DNA from: Zoopage sp. CT-All
Taxonomy: Eukaryota; Zoopagomycota; Zoopagomycetes; Zoopagales; Zoopagaceae
Reading direction: 5' to 3'
Assembly (NCBI GenBank): GCA_004114245.1
Contig: QZWS01000089.1
Location: 1-27,741 of the forward strand
Length of the DNA stretch: 27,741 nucleotides
Below, one piece after another: positions 1 through 11,421 of the stretch. Numbering within the stretch: the stretch's first letter is position 1; every line of letters begins with the position of its first letter. The notes beneath the pieces are model-generated. The model saw only the letters and a program-made list of their open reading frames with translations, was not told the origin of the DNA and did not search any database. The position numbers were made by a program, and so were the translations under genes.

Positions 1-474
1 GCCATAACAGTCTCTTATACTACTGAATGGCACTATTCAAAGGTAGCTGCCATATCTCAATAAATTAAACCCTGCTATAGTAGCAGAGAACACCACACTT
101 GCCACATGTTATAAATCTTAAGTGACTTCCTCCTGCATACCACCACAGCCAATTCCCCTGTCTCTTTGCTTCCTATCTTGCTTGGTGCCCCTCCTGTGCA
201 AGCACTCACGGCCAAGATAACCTTGGGATTTGCGTTCCTGTTAAGGATCTTGGCCACCAACACAAGTATAATTGTGAAGTTGAAACGCAGATGGATATTG
301 GCTGCAATGGCGGTTGTCGGCAGGGTGGCGGGGAGGTGAAAAAAATATAGCCGAATTTGAAAAAATGCCAGGGGTTTTAATTGAGCGGGCCAGCCAGCGG
401 AATGGGAACGGAATGACTTTGCGCAAACACCCCACTGACGAAGTTTCCGGAACATCGCCAAAAGTTATCCGCTC
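1..474. other. Intergenic leader, no gene seen
   Basis: No supported gene lies before the SF3B3 start codon. Open frames on the minus strand (about 75-522) have no recognisable domain and look random. The first 130 bases are AT-rich and the composition becomes GC-richer towards 475. This stretch presumably carries the SF3B3 promoter, but I see no convincing TATA box or other element. Confidence 0.5.
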
Positions 475-3400
475 ATGCACCTGCATGCTCTGACGCTGCA
501 GCCCGGCCGCGGCGCCTCCCACACCGTTCTCGGCTCCTTCACCGGCACCCCGCGCCAGCAGGAAGTCTGCCTCGCGGTGGGCGCGTCCGCTGTGGAAATG
601 CTGCGAGTGGATGCCGCGTCAGGGAGGGCCGTGGTCATGGGCAGATGGGACGTTGGCGGCCTGGTACGCTCCATCACGCCTTTCCGGCTCACCGGCTCCT
701 CCAAAGGTGTGCTCCATCTCCCCTTCATGCCATGCACGTATCCAATGCTGTGATGTTGGGCAGACTTTATCGTGATTGCGTCGGATTCCGGCAGGATTGC
801 CATCCTCGAGCACTCTGCGGCCTCCGACACGCTCGTCCCCATTCACTGCGAAACGTTTGGAAAGTCCGGGGCACGGCGACTCGTTCCGGGCCAATACATC
901 GCCACCGACCCAAAGGGCCGCGCCATCATAGTCGCCGCCGTCGAGCGCCAGAAATTTGTCTACGTCATGAATCGCGACAACCGCGGCCGGCTGACCATCT
1001 CTAGTCCCCTGGAGGCGCATAAGAGCAACGTGGCGTGTGCGGCGGTCGTGGGTGTGGATGTTGGGTACGAGAATCCGGTGTTTGCGTGCCTCGAGGTCGC
1101 CTATCCCGATCCCGATGAGTTGACGCCGGCTGGCACCACGGCGGCCGACGCCATCGGCGCCAAGGTGCTCACCTATTACGAGCTAGATCTTGGGCTGAAC
1201 CACGTCGTGCGGCGGCATGCTGTTTCTGTCGCCAAATCCTCCAACCTCCTTGTCGCATTGCCCGGCAGCACCGATGGGCCTGGCGGCATCATTATCTGCT
1301 CAGAGGGCACCATCTCCTACCACAATCACGCTTTCCCCGATGCCCCCAGTCATACCGTGACGCTGCCAAAGCGTCATCTAACAGATGATACCAGGGGCAT
1401 GCTCATATCGTCAGCTGCCGTGCATCGTATGAAGCACGCCTTCTTCGTGCTCCTCCAATCCGAAGAAGGCGATCTATACAAGCTCACTGTTGATTATACG
1501 CCCCTGCCCGGACAGCCTGATATGAGCAGCGTGGACGCATTGCGGTTAAAGTATTTCGATACCGTTCCCGTTGCCGCCGGATTCTGCGTGCTCAAGTCTG
1601 GGTTCCTGTTTGTGGCGGCCGAGGCTGGCAACCACCAAGTATACCAGTTTGAACGCCTGGGCGATGATGAGGCGGACCAGGAAGTCTCGTCTCGGGATGC
1701 TGTTGATGCTGGCGACGCCCCTATAAGATTCGAGCCGCGAATTTACGGAATCCCCGCATCAAATATATCCCTCACCGACGAGCTCGACTCGCTTGCTCCA
1801 ATGACGCGTGCCCAGGTGCACAACTTTCATGGAGATCCGATCCCTCAGATCGTCTCCTTGTGTGGTGCTCGCGAGCGATCGTCGCTGCGAGTGTTGCGCC
1901 ACGGAGTTGCCGCCCAAGAATTGGCCGTATCGGACCTTCCTGGGACACCCAAAGCTGTGTGGACAGTCAAGCTGCGACGAAATGATCCCTACCATACGTT
2001 CATTGTTATTGCCTTTGCCAATGCAACGCTGGTGCTCTCCATTGGCGAGTCGGTTGAAGAGGTGACTGATTCCGGATTGATTGCGACGGCGACAACGCTT
2101 GCGGTGCATCAAATTGGCGACGACGCTTTGCTGCAGATATATCCCCAAGGCATACGGCACATTCGTGCTGACAAGCGAATCAGCGAGTGGCGGGCACCAG
2201 CAAATCGAGCAATCGTGCGCTGCGCAATCAACCAGAGGCAGTGTGCCGTCGCACTTTCCGGCGGCGAGCTAGTGTATTTTGAGCTCGATGTGCACGGCCA
2301 GCTCAACGAGTATCAGGACCGGCTGGGTCTCTCTGCCAACGTGACCGCATTGGCGCTCGGCGATGTTCCGCATGGCCGGACTCGGTCACGCTTTCTTGCC
2401 GTTGCTTGCGATGATAACACGTGCAGAATTGTCTCGTTGGACCCCGATGCTTGTCTCCAGCTGGCTTCTGTGCTGGCCGTAACAGCTGTCCCAGAGTCGT
2501 TGCTGATGATCGAAATGCGAGATCGCGCATTGGACGAGGAGCATCCTGTATCACTACTTCATGTCGGACTTGTCAACGGGATCCTACTAAGAATTGTGCT
2601 GGACGCTGCGACTGGGCAATTGAGGGACACCCGTGCACGCTTTCTTGGCCCGCGTCCAGTCCGACTGGCGCGTATCAAGATTTTAGGCGAAGACGCTGTT
2701 CTCGCTATTTCTGCCCCGCGGCCATGGCTGGCATACTCTCACCTTAACAAATACCACTTGTCTCCAGTCCTTTCCGAGACGCTCGAGCATGGTGCGGCGC
2801 TGGTATCCGAAGCTTGTCCCGAAGGCATCGTAGCGGTGTCCAAAAGTGCATTGAGGATCTACGCATTGGATCGTTTCGGGCAGGCCTTCAATGATACTAG
2901 TTTCACTTCGCTTCGCTGCACGCCTCGAGGCATGAGTTACGACGACGGATCTAAACGTATGGTTGTCGTCGGAGCCGATCATCGGGCCAAGTTTGTCGAC
3001 AACAGCGACGGTATGGCTGATGGCGATGCAGCCGAGAACGGATCAGGGCATGTGCATCAACTTTTGCGCGCGCCTGCTGGAACCTGGGCTTCGGCCATTC
3101 ATCTCCTCGATCCTACCCATGGCGACGTTCAAATGCTACAAACGATCGAGCTCGATAATAACGAGGCAGCGTTTTGGTAAGGCCTCATCTACCAGACTGC
3201 CGTTCGAACACCTTGGTAGTGTGGCGTTCGTTACTTTTATCACGCAGCCACGAGATAGATTTGTTGTCGTTGGCACCGCCAAGGACATGACCTCGATGCC
3301 ACCAGGCTACACCAACGGATATCTTCGGCTGTATAAGTTCGCTGCAGACTCCCAAGGGCTAGAGCTGGTCCACAAGACCGAGACCGGGGAGCCGCCAATG

Positions 3401-4302
3401 GCATTGCTCCCATTCCAAGGCCGAATTTTGGTTGGCGTTGGTAAGGCGCTTCGAGCTTACGAGCTGGGGAAAAAGAAACTTCTTCGCAAGGCAGAAACGA
3501 GGGTATGCTGCTACAGCCATGATTCTAAGAAGCTGCGACACTCTCTAGAATATACCCAATCGCATTGTGACGCTGCAGTGTCAGGGTGATCGCATTGTCA
3601 TTGGTGACATTCAAGAGTCGGTGCACTACGCTTCTTACCGCGTTTCCGAAAACAAAATAGTAGTTTTTGCAGACGACACCGCTCCGCGGTGGATTACTGC
3701 CACAACAATGGTCGATTATGATACAATTGCTGGGGGAGATAAATTTGGTAATTTATTCATTGTCCGTCTTCCCAAGGAAATTAGCGCAGAGGTGGACGAG
3801 GATCCGACTGGAACGCGAGTGTCGTTTGAGCGTGGCGTGCTTCAGGGTGCGCCTCACAAGGTGGGCGAACCAGCCGATGCTTGATATGGGCTAACCGCAG
3901 CAACGCTAGGTGCAGACCCTCTGCAATTTTCACTTGGGCGATATAATCACATCGATACACAAGACAGCGCTTATCGCTGGCGGACGTGATATTCTCGTGT
4001 ATACCACGCTGCTCGGCCGCATTGGCATGCTGGTGCCGTTTGTCAGCCGCGAGGACGTGGAATTCTTCCAGACGCTTGAAATGCACCTTCGCACCGAGAT
4101 GCCGTCACTTGTTGGTCGCGACCATCTCGCCTATCGCAGCTTTTATTTCCCTGTCAAAGGCGTTACAGACGGCGATTTGTGTGAAGGATTCTTGGCGCTG
4201 TCTCCTGCGCGCAAGAAGGCCATCGCCGAAGAATTGGATAATCGCACGCCTGCTGAAGTTGCCAAGAAGCTTGAGGATTTGCGGAACCTAGTGGCTTTCT
4301 AA
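475..4302 (+). CDS. RSE1: Splicing factor 3b subunit 3 (SF3B3/Rse1), U2 snRNP
   Basis: Core subunit of the SF3b complex of U2 snRNP, acting in the nucleus in branch-site recognition and spliceosome assembly. Proposed exons are 475-706, 764-3176, 3220-3502, 3549-3860 and 3910-4302. Joined they stay in frame and give 1,210 residues, against about 1,217 in animals. Introns are 57, 43, 46 and 49 bases, all GT-AG. Similarity to the family runs end to end: [10 protein letters not shown] near residue 75 across intron 1, [30 protein letters not shown] and [10 protein letters not shown] in the C-terminal propeller, and KKLEDLRN at the C-terminus. This is the three-propeller architecture shared with DDB1 and CPSF160, but the details match SF3B3 and not those relatives. 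The linker before exon 3 is shorter than in animals. The gene converges with the tyrosinase gene, 117 bases between stops. Confidence 0.97.
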
Positions 4303-4419
4303 TGCAAACGTGGCTTGCGTATAAATGGAGTATTTCATATCGAAGCGGGATAAATGTAAACCAGCCCTGCGATGGCCAGTCGCTCAAAGCTACTCTAAGA
4401 TTATATCGGTCCTTCCACG

Positions 4420-6020
4420 CTAGGCTGCAATTATTACACCAACAACGACCAGCACACCAGTCAATGCAGAAGCGACCACTTGGGCTGCTCCAGACGAATT
4501 GTCGCTGCCGTTCTTAGTCCCGGGCGGAGTCACTAGAGTCGCTCCATCGCTAGCAGCGCTTTCGAAATTACCGACCGCGGCTTTGTCGCCGTTCCAATGG
4601 CCGACGACACCAACAACGGCGTTCACAACGTTCTGATTGCCCATAACGGCGCCCGGTGCCTCCTTGTTGATGGTCTCCAAGATGCCGTCAATCGTATTCG
4701 TGGTGAGCGATACCGGTAGACGACGGTGACTGTCGCTGGGCAGATCGAAGTAGAAAGCATCCTTGGTGTCCGAGACAAGACCGCGAAGCAGATCGCTGCG
4801 ACGGCAGAGCGCGACAGGGGACACATATCCTTGGATGCTGTTGAGCTGATCGGTGACGTTGCGCCATTCGGCCTCGTACTTGCGCACGTCATCGACGCTG
4901 AACGACATCATTTTAATGTAGTCGACGCTGAGCGGGGTCATGTAGCGTAGCGCACGCAGATTGGAACGGCCCTCGGGTGCGTAGAGGGCAGTGAGGTTGC
5001 CGACGGCGTCCGTAATGTTGAAATGAGGGATGCCCTTGTCCTCGTCATTGTCGGCACGACGAGAGAGTTGGGGGGTCGTTGAAGAAGTAGCAGCCCTGGT
5101 GAAAGGCGCGTACGAGTAGCAGAGATTGGCGGTGTTGAACACCTCCTCAATGGTCCAGCGATAGGGTGAAAGGGTGTGCGATGTCGACGAGGGGTAGGTG
5201 CTTGCAAGATCAGGCTTGGCGGCCTGCCACTGAGAATAGAGGCGGTCGACGTTTGCATGGTGGGCAAAAAAGATTGGCTACGGGGGCGCGTTATGGGACC
5301 AAGGCAGAGGACAGGTGGTGGCCTACATCGTTCACCGACGACATGGTAGCCATGTCGCCGCCGATATTCACGTGGGGAGTGGCGTGCGGGCCGGCTTCGA
5401 ACGGCACACGGAAGGTCTCGTACGAGGTGCTGCGGTCGATCATGCGGTTGATCAGCTCGGGTCCGGAAAACGAGCCCAGCTGACCACCGGTCCAGTCGCG
5501 CTTTGTGCAGTGACTGCTGGGGTTAGCCGCGCGCCACCCAGACGGCATCCATGGAAGCGCCAAGCACGAAGACGAGGATCCGTATGCATCGCTGGCGAAG
5601 ATCGGCGATGACTCGGGAGCCTGCGAGTCGGCCTCCCAGGCCCAGTAATGCAGGCACACGGCCGGATTAATAGCCTGCAGCTGCAGCTCAAACTCGCGGA
5701 TCATGGCACGATGCCAAACGAAGAAGCCGGGAGCGTTGTGTCTAAACAGGGTGATGAGCCGAGTGCTGGGACGACAACGGAGCGACATACGCATAGTTGG
5801 CATTGGCGATATGCTGGGCGGTGAATGCATCGTACTGGCCGTTCGACATCATAGTGGACACGGCGTCGAAGTAGTTGGTGCGCTGCTCGGAGGTGAGTGT
5901 ACGGAATTCACGGCGGACGCAGGTTGATGCGCATGAGGATTGAGCGCGGGCAGGGTCAGCGGGGACGAATGCCGCCGCGAGCAGAGCCGCAGCAGCAAGA
6001 AGGCGCAGGGTAGGAAGCAT
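4420..6020 (-). CDS. Secreted, probably GPI-anchored tyrosinase
   Basis: Type-3 copper monophenol/o-diphenol oxidase, expected to act outside the cell or in the wall, for example in melanin synthesis. Exons on the minus strand are 6020-5791, 5741-5327 and 5277-4420 (introns 49 and 49 bases, donors GTATGT and GTAGGC), giving 500 residues. A signal peptide covers about residues 1-26 (Leu/Ala-rich, ending PARAQ). The CuA site has H70, H78 and H87 in FFVWHR. The CuB site has H196 and H200 in GPHATPH and the H221-H222 pair in FFAHHANVDRLYSQWQ, which exists only after the second intron is removed. The C-terminus is a hydrophilic N/G/S stretch followed by a hydrophobic tail ending VVVGVIIAA with nothing after it, the typical GPI-anchor addition signal. 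A plain C-terminal membrane anchor is the alternative. The substrate is not readable from sequence. Confidence 0.93.
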
Positions 6021-6635
6021 TAGTATTTGAAGGCGAATGCTAGGAGAGGGTAGTGGCGATGTACTATGCCGAGGGAGCAGATGGCGAGGAGCGCGGAAAG
6101 TGGGGACAGAGGACAGCGATGGCGGCCACTGATCGCAATTTACAGGCTAAAAATGGCACCCATGGCCTCTATTCAGCGGCTCCCCAGAGGCTTGCGGCGC
6201 CCCCCGGTTTCATTTGCCGCGGTACAGCAGGACGGGAGCATCATCTATGGGCTGTGGTTAGTGGGGGCAGCGAGCAACCACATGGCCACATGTGTGTTTA
6301 ACCAGGAGTACTGCTCCAAGAATGGAGATAAATGATCTGCAATGTATGGATGCACTGGCAGGCTTGTGTCCATAATCTTTTTATGCATTATTACTAGTAC
6401 AAGGAGCATGCTGTCTATAGTGTGTAATTATTAACACCCAGTCTATGTCACGCACCCTATTTATAGCTTCAACTAAACCATGGAAGCTAACCCAAGAAGT
6501 CTATTTATTCGAGGAATATAGACTGCATTCCACACGATGTGCTGCCCGACACTCTGCCATCAGTCCCTGACTACAGATACCCACCATACAACCTAACCTG
6601 GGCAATGATCCAAACCCCAATACCGTATTGCTGCC
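6021..6635. promoter_or_regulatory. Divergent intergenic region, tyrosinase / VPS41
   Basis: 615 bases separate the two divergent start codons. Short open frames around 6053-6335 resemble no known protein and end quickly. TATA-like runs occur near 6456-6475 and 6495-6505, but none sits at a convincing distance from either start. The region must hold both promoters, but specific elements cannot be assigned. Confidence 0.4.
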
Positions 6636-9600
6636 ATGTTACCAGAGATTGTCCCTCAATTGCAGCATTTCCATCAACCGACCTCGAAAGTTACCGTAAA
6701 ACAAAGTCGCATTCCCAACACACGCATGCTGGCCAATGTCATCGCCGCGCCTTTAAAGCCAATCCATCCCGTCGACGTCCGTGACGATGCCATGCCGCAG
6801 GATGCCTCTGCGTCATATGGATCCGCCTCCGATGTCTCTGGGTCGAATTCGGACGACGACGACGAGGACGAGGAGCCGTTGCTCAAGTACCAACGGCTGG
6901 CGACACCCGCGCTCAGCGCTCTCCTGCGCCAGGATTCGGCGGCCTGCGTGACAATGACGCCGAAGTTCAACGTCATCGGCACGCACTGGGGCGTGCTCGT
7001 CGTGACCGATACCCTGGGAAACGAGATCCGTCGGTTTCAGTCACACAACGCGACGGTGAACGCCGTCGACGTGGATGCCTCTGGCGAGTTTATTGCGTCC
7101 GCCGGGGACGACGGACACGTGGTGGTGCGCTCGGTTTATGCCGAGGCCGGCGCTGTAGTAGTCGACTACGACATGCGGCGGCCGGTGAAGTGCGTGCAGT
7201 TTGATCCTGACTATGCGCGAAGTTCGACCCGGCGAGTGGCTTCCGCCGGGCTGGCCGGAAAGGTCATTATATCCGAAAAGGGTCTGTTGCATCGTGTGTC
7301 CGATTCTGTGCATGCTCATACCGCTCCAAGGCTGGTTTGGCGGGAAAGATACGCTGGTGCACATCACCGAGGGACCCATCTATGCAATGCGATGGCGCAG
7401 CAATCTCCTTGCCTGGGCCGAAGACCTGGTTAGTGCGACACTCATTATCTCCCGCATTCATTTGCGTACAGGGCGTGATCATATACGACGTGACCAGCCA
7501 GCGCAAGATAACCTTTATTGACAGACCGGCTGGCAGCCCCCGAGCCGACCTTTACCGATGTCGGCTGTGTTGGCGAGCCGAGCAAGTCTTGGTCATCGGC
7601 TGGGCAGACAATGTCAAGATCGCCGTGGTGAAGGTGGATGCTGCCCTGCTATCCGAACATTTGATGCTGAAGCGCCCATATTCAAATTTAGAGCAGAGCG
7701 GGAATGGGCCACACTATCCTCTACGTAGAAATCATTGCCATGTTTCAAACCGATTTCATCGTCTCCGGCATAGCCCCCTTTGGCGAGCTGCTCATGCTGT
7801 TGGCCTTGCCCAAGCCACCAAAGTGTTCCGCGGATGAAGATGCTACTATAACCGAAAAGGACTCGGTATGTGAACCCAGTCAATCTTGCCAATGAACCAA
7901 GCGTGCACACTAGAGGGCAGAGTTGCCGGAAATTCGATTGCTCGATGTTTTGGGCACCGAGGTGTCGGCCGATGGCTTGCCCGTCAAAGGGTTCGAATAC
8001 TACCAGTCGAATGACTATGCGCTGGGTCAGGTTCAGCGTCATTGCTATCCATTATTGATGAATTTTGCAGAGCTTGCCTCGGACAGCAGCCAGTTCTTCA
8101 TTCTAAGCCCCAAAGATGTTATAGTCGCTCGACCGCGCGATGTTGATGACCGTGCCGCATGGTTTCTCGAGCGCGCAGAGTACAAGCGCGCGTTTGATCT
8201 TGTCCGTGAAGCGAGAGAGCGAGGCTACATAATAAGCCGCGATGAGCATCAGCTATCCGTCATCGGTCAACTATTTCTTGGCTCCCTAATTGATTCTGGC
8301 GAGTTTGCGGAGGCGGCTAGGCAGTGTCCCGCCATTCTCGAACATGACGTAGAGGCCTGGGAGAGATGGATTTTCACATTTACCGAAGCCGACCAACTCA
8401 AGGGAAGCTGCCCTCCGCCGAGACTCTGGCACCGACGACTTGGTTAGGTGATCACAGCCTACATTCCGACACACAATCCTGTTCTGTCAAGCACCGTATA
8501 CGAAATGATACTCGCCCACTTTCTCAGCAATGACCAGGAGGTGCAGCTGACCATTGATGTACCATGGCTAACAACGGGCCAGATCTTTCGCGAATCGGTC
8601 AAGACCTGGCCTCGAGGCATATATGACATCAGCAGCGTGATCGTTGCCGTAGAAGCACGGGTTGCTCGTGAGCCTGAAAACGGCGACCTGTTAGAATCAC
8701 TGGCTGAGCTGTAAGCACCGCACCGCACTGCTGCCCATCCAGCCTGACGCTTGCCAGGCATACTGCAAACAAGCAGCCCGACCGTGCGCTTGAATATTTG
8801 CTTAGGCTTCGGCGTCCCGACACGATCGATGTTATCCGCCAGCACCAGCTTTACGCGGCCGTCAAGGACAAGGCTATTCTGCTGCTCGATTTCGATCAGC
8901 ACTGGTTGGCGCGGCACCGGGCTCTGGAGGGACTGAGCTCGACCTGGATACCCAACGAAGCAACAGTTGCTCCGGCCGTTCAAATGCTCGTGCATTCAGT
9001 TGACGCCATTCCCGTGAGTCCGCCAATTCAATTGAAGCCTTCTGACGTTTGCTATCTGCAAGATATCCGGAGTCGTCAGTCAACTCATGGCCAGAAAGTT
9101 ATACCTCCATATCTACCTTGATGCCCTGTTTAACCTTGATGCGAACATCGCCGAGGAGTACCACGATCTTCAAGTGCCCTTGTATGCCGAATATGACTCG
9201 CCCAAGCTTATAGAATTTCTACGTCGAAGCAGCTATTATTCTCTGCAAAATGCAGGCTACTGTGTCGCCTCAACCGAGTTGATTGTGTCTAGGCATACCG
9301 CATCTGTCAAGAGCGTGACTTGGTTCCAGAGATGGTATTCATACTCGGAAGAATGGGAGATAATCGAGCCGCGCTGAAACTCGTCATCGATCGGCTTGGT
9401 GATGTCGAGATGGTGCGTGCCAAGTAGCTGTGTGTTTATGCTACCCTTTTTCTAGGCCATCGAATTTGCGAAAGAGCAGGACGACAATGACCTCTGGGAA
9501 GACTTGCTAAAGTACGCAATGGACAAGCCGCGTAAGTGCTGCAAAGCTTCTCCGGCTGTCAGCTAAAGATGTAAGCATTCATACGAGGCCTCTTGAGGAA

Positions 9601-10264
9601 CGCAGGAACGCACCTCGATCCCGAGCGACTTGTGCGCCGGATTCCAGAGCAGCTCGAAATCCAAGGGCTCAAGCCAGCGATCAAGAAAATTTTCGTAGAC
9701 TACGACAGCAAGATCACGCTGCTGGCTGGTGCATCACGGGCTATATCTGACGATATAGTGACAATTTCGACTCAGCTGGTGGCTGAGCAAAAGCGCGGAA
9801 TTGTTTGCAATCGTCAGTCTGACTTTATGTATGCGCGTACTGATGGCTCTTACGCAGCGAAATTGGACAGGTGCACTCTCTGCGATCGATATCTGTTTCA
9901 AGAGGGTATAGACCATAGTTCGGCAACGCTTGAACTCATTCCTGAAACAGAACTCTTGCTTCCCACGGTCATGTTTGCGTGCGCGAAGCATGGTGCGCAT
10001 GAGGAGTGTCTCTGCAGTGGTGCCTATCCATCCCACGATGCTCGCATGGATGCCTCGGCGTCTCATCATGGGAACAGATTAGAGGTCAAGTTGGAGCAAG
10101 CAGGGTTGATTCGCCGGCATGCATACATGGGCTGTCCGAGATGCAAGGAAGTAGAGAGCGGGGTGAACCGCGATTTTTGGTTCGAAGATGTGGAGAGGGT
10201 TCGTGGAGCTGCTGCGATGGCAGCTGCAGCAAGTGGCGGAGCGGAAGGCAGCGCGGCCAGGTAA
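6636..10264 (+). CDS. VPS41: VPS41, HOPS tethering complex subunit
   Basis: Subunit of the HOPS complex, which tethers late endosomes, AP-3 vesicles and vacuoles before fusion. Exons: 6636-7281, 7331-7428, 7472-7633, 7692-7865, 7914-8025, 8071-8402, 8448-8540, 8583-8710, 8758-9013, 9063-9251, 9293-9412, 9456-9531 and 9576-10264, in frame, 1,024 residues (about 850 in animals). After an acidic N-terminus come a beta-propeller starting near LLKYQRL, an alpha-solenoid with AIEFAKEQDD, and a C-terminal RING-H2 with C895, C898, C932, H934, H937, C940, C982 and C985, whose last loop is unusually long. The third intron donor is uncertain (7634 or 7625, both in frame). Introns 6 and 10 lack a GT donor. 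The start could instead be the ATG at 6792, which puts the acidic stretch first, as in animal VPS41. Confidence 0.93.
8403..8447 (+). other. VPS41 intron 6 with GG donor (GG-AG)
   Basis: Homology (DQLK joined to VITAYIP, matching QLKAISPYLP in animal VPS41) fixes the exon ends at 8402 and 8448. The 45-base gap ends in TTAG but begins GGAAGC and not GT. A single T for the second G would give a perfect GTAAGC donor. Without splicing, translation stops at the TAG at 8445-8447. It could be a sequencing error, a damaged donor or a rare non-canonical intron. Confidence 0.75.
9252..9292 (+). other. VPS41 intron 10 with GC donor (GC-AG)
   Basis: The protein match (SLQN joined to AYRICQERDL, matching PLEKALEICQQ in animal VPS41) needs a 41-base intron starting GCAGGC and ending TCTAG, with a CTCAAC branch-like site. 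The only in-frame GT alternative would be 29 bases, too short. The flanking exon bases (AAT before the donor) are poor for a GC-AG intron, which usually has AG before the junction. Confidence 0.65.
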
Positions 10265-10354
10265 ATGTACACTTTAAGATCAACGGCGTATATTTCTCGG
10301 TACACTGTCTTGGCACACTGTCTTGGCTGGGATGCCCCAAAACAACTCAACTCA

Positions 10355-11338
10355 TTACAACCTTGCCTTGGTATTCCGCTTCACAATGGCGGTAATCAGC
10401 CCGCTGGGATCAGCAAGAGGCTTGTATACGCTTGCCGTCGGACCCTCATTCTTCACACCCCACTTGCTCATATCTACAGTGAAGACGTGCCTGTTGGGCA
10501 GCCGATACTCGACCTCATCGACGACCGATGCCTGCGTCTTGGACATGATTTCCACGGCCATGTCCCAGAGCGTGCCCTGAACGGACGGGCTGCTGTCGAC
10601 TGCAAACCGCGTGATGGTGATATCCTTCACCATTGCATACAGCCCATCCCAGTCGACGTGCATTGCGGTGGATAGGGGGAGCGACGCGGGGGCGCGCCAA
10701 CGACAATCGACGGAGGTGGACAACACTCGATCGTCGGCGTCCGGGAGCGTGCGATACTGGTCGCGGTGAAAGCCCTTGAATGACGACCCGGTGGTTTTCA
10801 ACACAACCACGTCCTGCATGCGCGACTCGAGCCGGGAAACGACGTATTCAGCAGCGGCGCGTCCCGCCGAGCGAGCAAGCGATAGATGCGCGGACCGCCT
10901 CTCCCCGTTGTTCTGAATAAACCCGTGGGTGTGCGCCTTGCCGCCAACGACCATGCGATCCCACTTGTTCACCCACACACTCACCTCACACACCTCGACA
11001 TGCGCGTATTCGCTTAGGAAGAAGCGACCCAGCTCCATGGCAAACGCCTCCGGCGTCCCAGTCCGAGTCGACTCGTGCGCCTTCAGATATATGATATTCT
11101 TGATGGTGTCTGTCGCGACGACGAGGGCGTTGTCTGCCTCGGTGTAGGAGGTGACGAGGCGGGCGTTGGAGGAGAGGAGCACGCGCACGGTGAGGTCGTG
11201 GATGTGGTGCGGCGCGGCGGCGGCGGCGGAGGCTGCCGGACGAATGACCTTGACGAGATTGACGAAATGCTTCCCGTACGCGTGCTGCGCGAGGTGGACC
11301 CCGGCGGCGGCGGAGGCGGTGGATGCAGCGCGGTGCAT
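10355..11338 (-). CDS. Urate oxidase (uricase), peroxisomal
   Basis: Oxidises urate to 5-hydroxyisourate in purine catabolism, in peroxisomes. A single exon encodes 327 residues if the ATG at 11338 is used. Visible family features are YGK near residue 21 (active-site Lys), VATDTIKN at 74-81 (active-site Thr), the central LKTTGSSFKGFHRDQY block, VQGTLWDMA and LPNRHVF with the conserved His. The protein ends ARL, which fits a type-1 peroxisomal targeting signal. An Ala-rich insert sits near residue 38. The frame stays open upstream to 11497 and contains another ATG at 11383 (342 residues). I chose 11338 because the conserved domain begins about 20 residues later and it leaves 83 bases to the divergent NDUFS7 start. 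The gene converges with VPS41, 90 bases apart. Confidence 0.95.
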   Translation of the reverse strand: MHRAASTASAAAGVHLAQHAYGKHFVNLVKVIRPAASAAAAAPHHIHDLTVRVLLSSNARLVTSYTEADNALVVATDTIKNIIYLKAHESTRTGTPEAFAMELGRFFLSEYAHVEVCEVSVWVNKWDRMVVGGKAHTHGFIQNNGERRSAHLSLARSAGRAAAEYVVSRLESRMQDVVVLKTTGSSFKGFHRDQYRTLPDADDRVLSTSVDCRWRAPASLPLSTAMHVDWDGLYAMVKDITITRFAVDSSPSVQGTLWDMAVEIMSKTQASVVDEVEYRLPNRHVFTVDMSKWGVKNEGPTASVYKPLADPSGLITAIVKRNTKARL

Positions 11339-11421
11339 TGTGTTGAATGGTGGGGTGAGGACGCTCAGCTTGTGCAACGGCATCGGCCAGTCAATCGACG
11401 CCGACGAATCGCAGCACCGCG
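11339..11421. promoter_or_regulatory. Very short bidirectional promoter, uricase / NDUFS7
   Basis: Only 83 bases separate the chosen uricase ATG (minus strand) from the NDUFS7 ATG (plus strand), or 38 bases if the uricase ATG at 11383 is used. Both 5' untranslated regions and any core promoter must fit here or overlap coding sequence. No TATA box is visible. Confidence 0.55.

Noticed and set aside
75-522. Minus-strand open frames of 128 and 93 codons near the left end
   Set aside because: They overlap each other in different frames, have no recognisable domain, and one runs into the SF3B3 start; composition is not coding-like.
6053-6335. Small plus-strand open frames upstream of VPS41
   Set aside because: No homology, overlapping alternative frames, and position in the tyrosinase promoter; no support as a gene.
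8905-8966. Possible 62-base intron in VPS41 (GTTGGC...AACAG)
   Set aside because: Removal would shift the frame, while the sequence on both sides is in the same open frame and matches VPS41; treated as a coding insertion.
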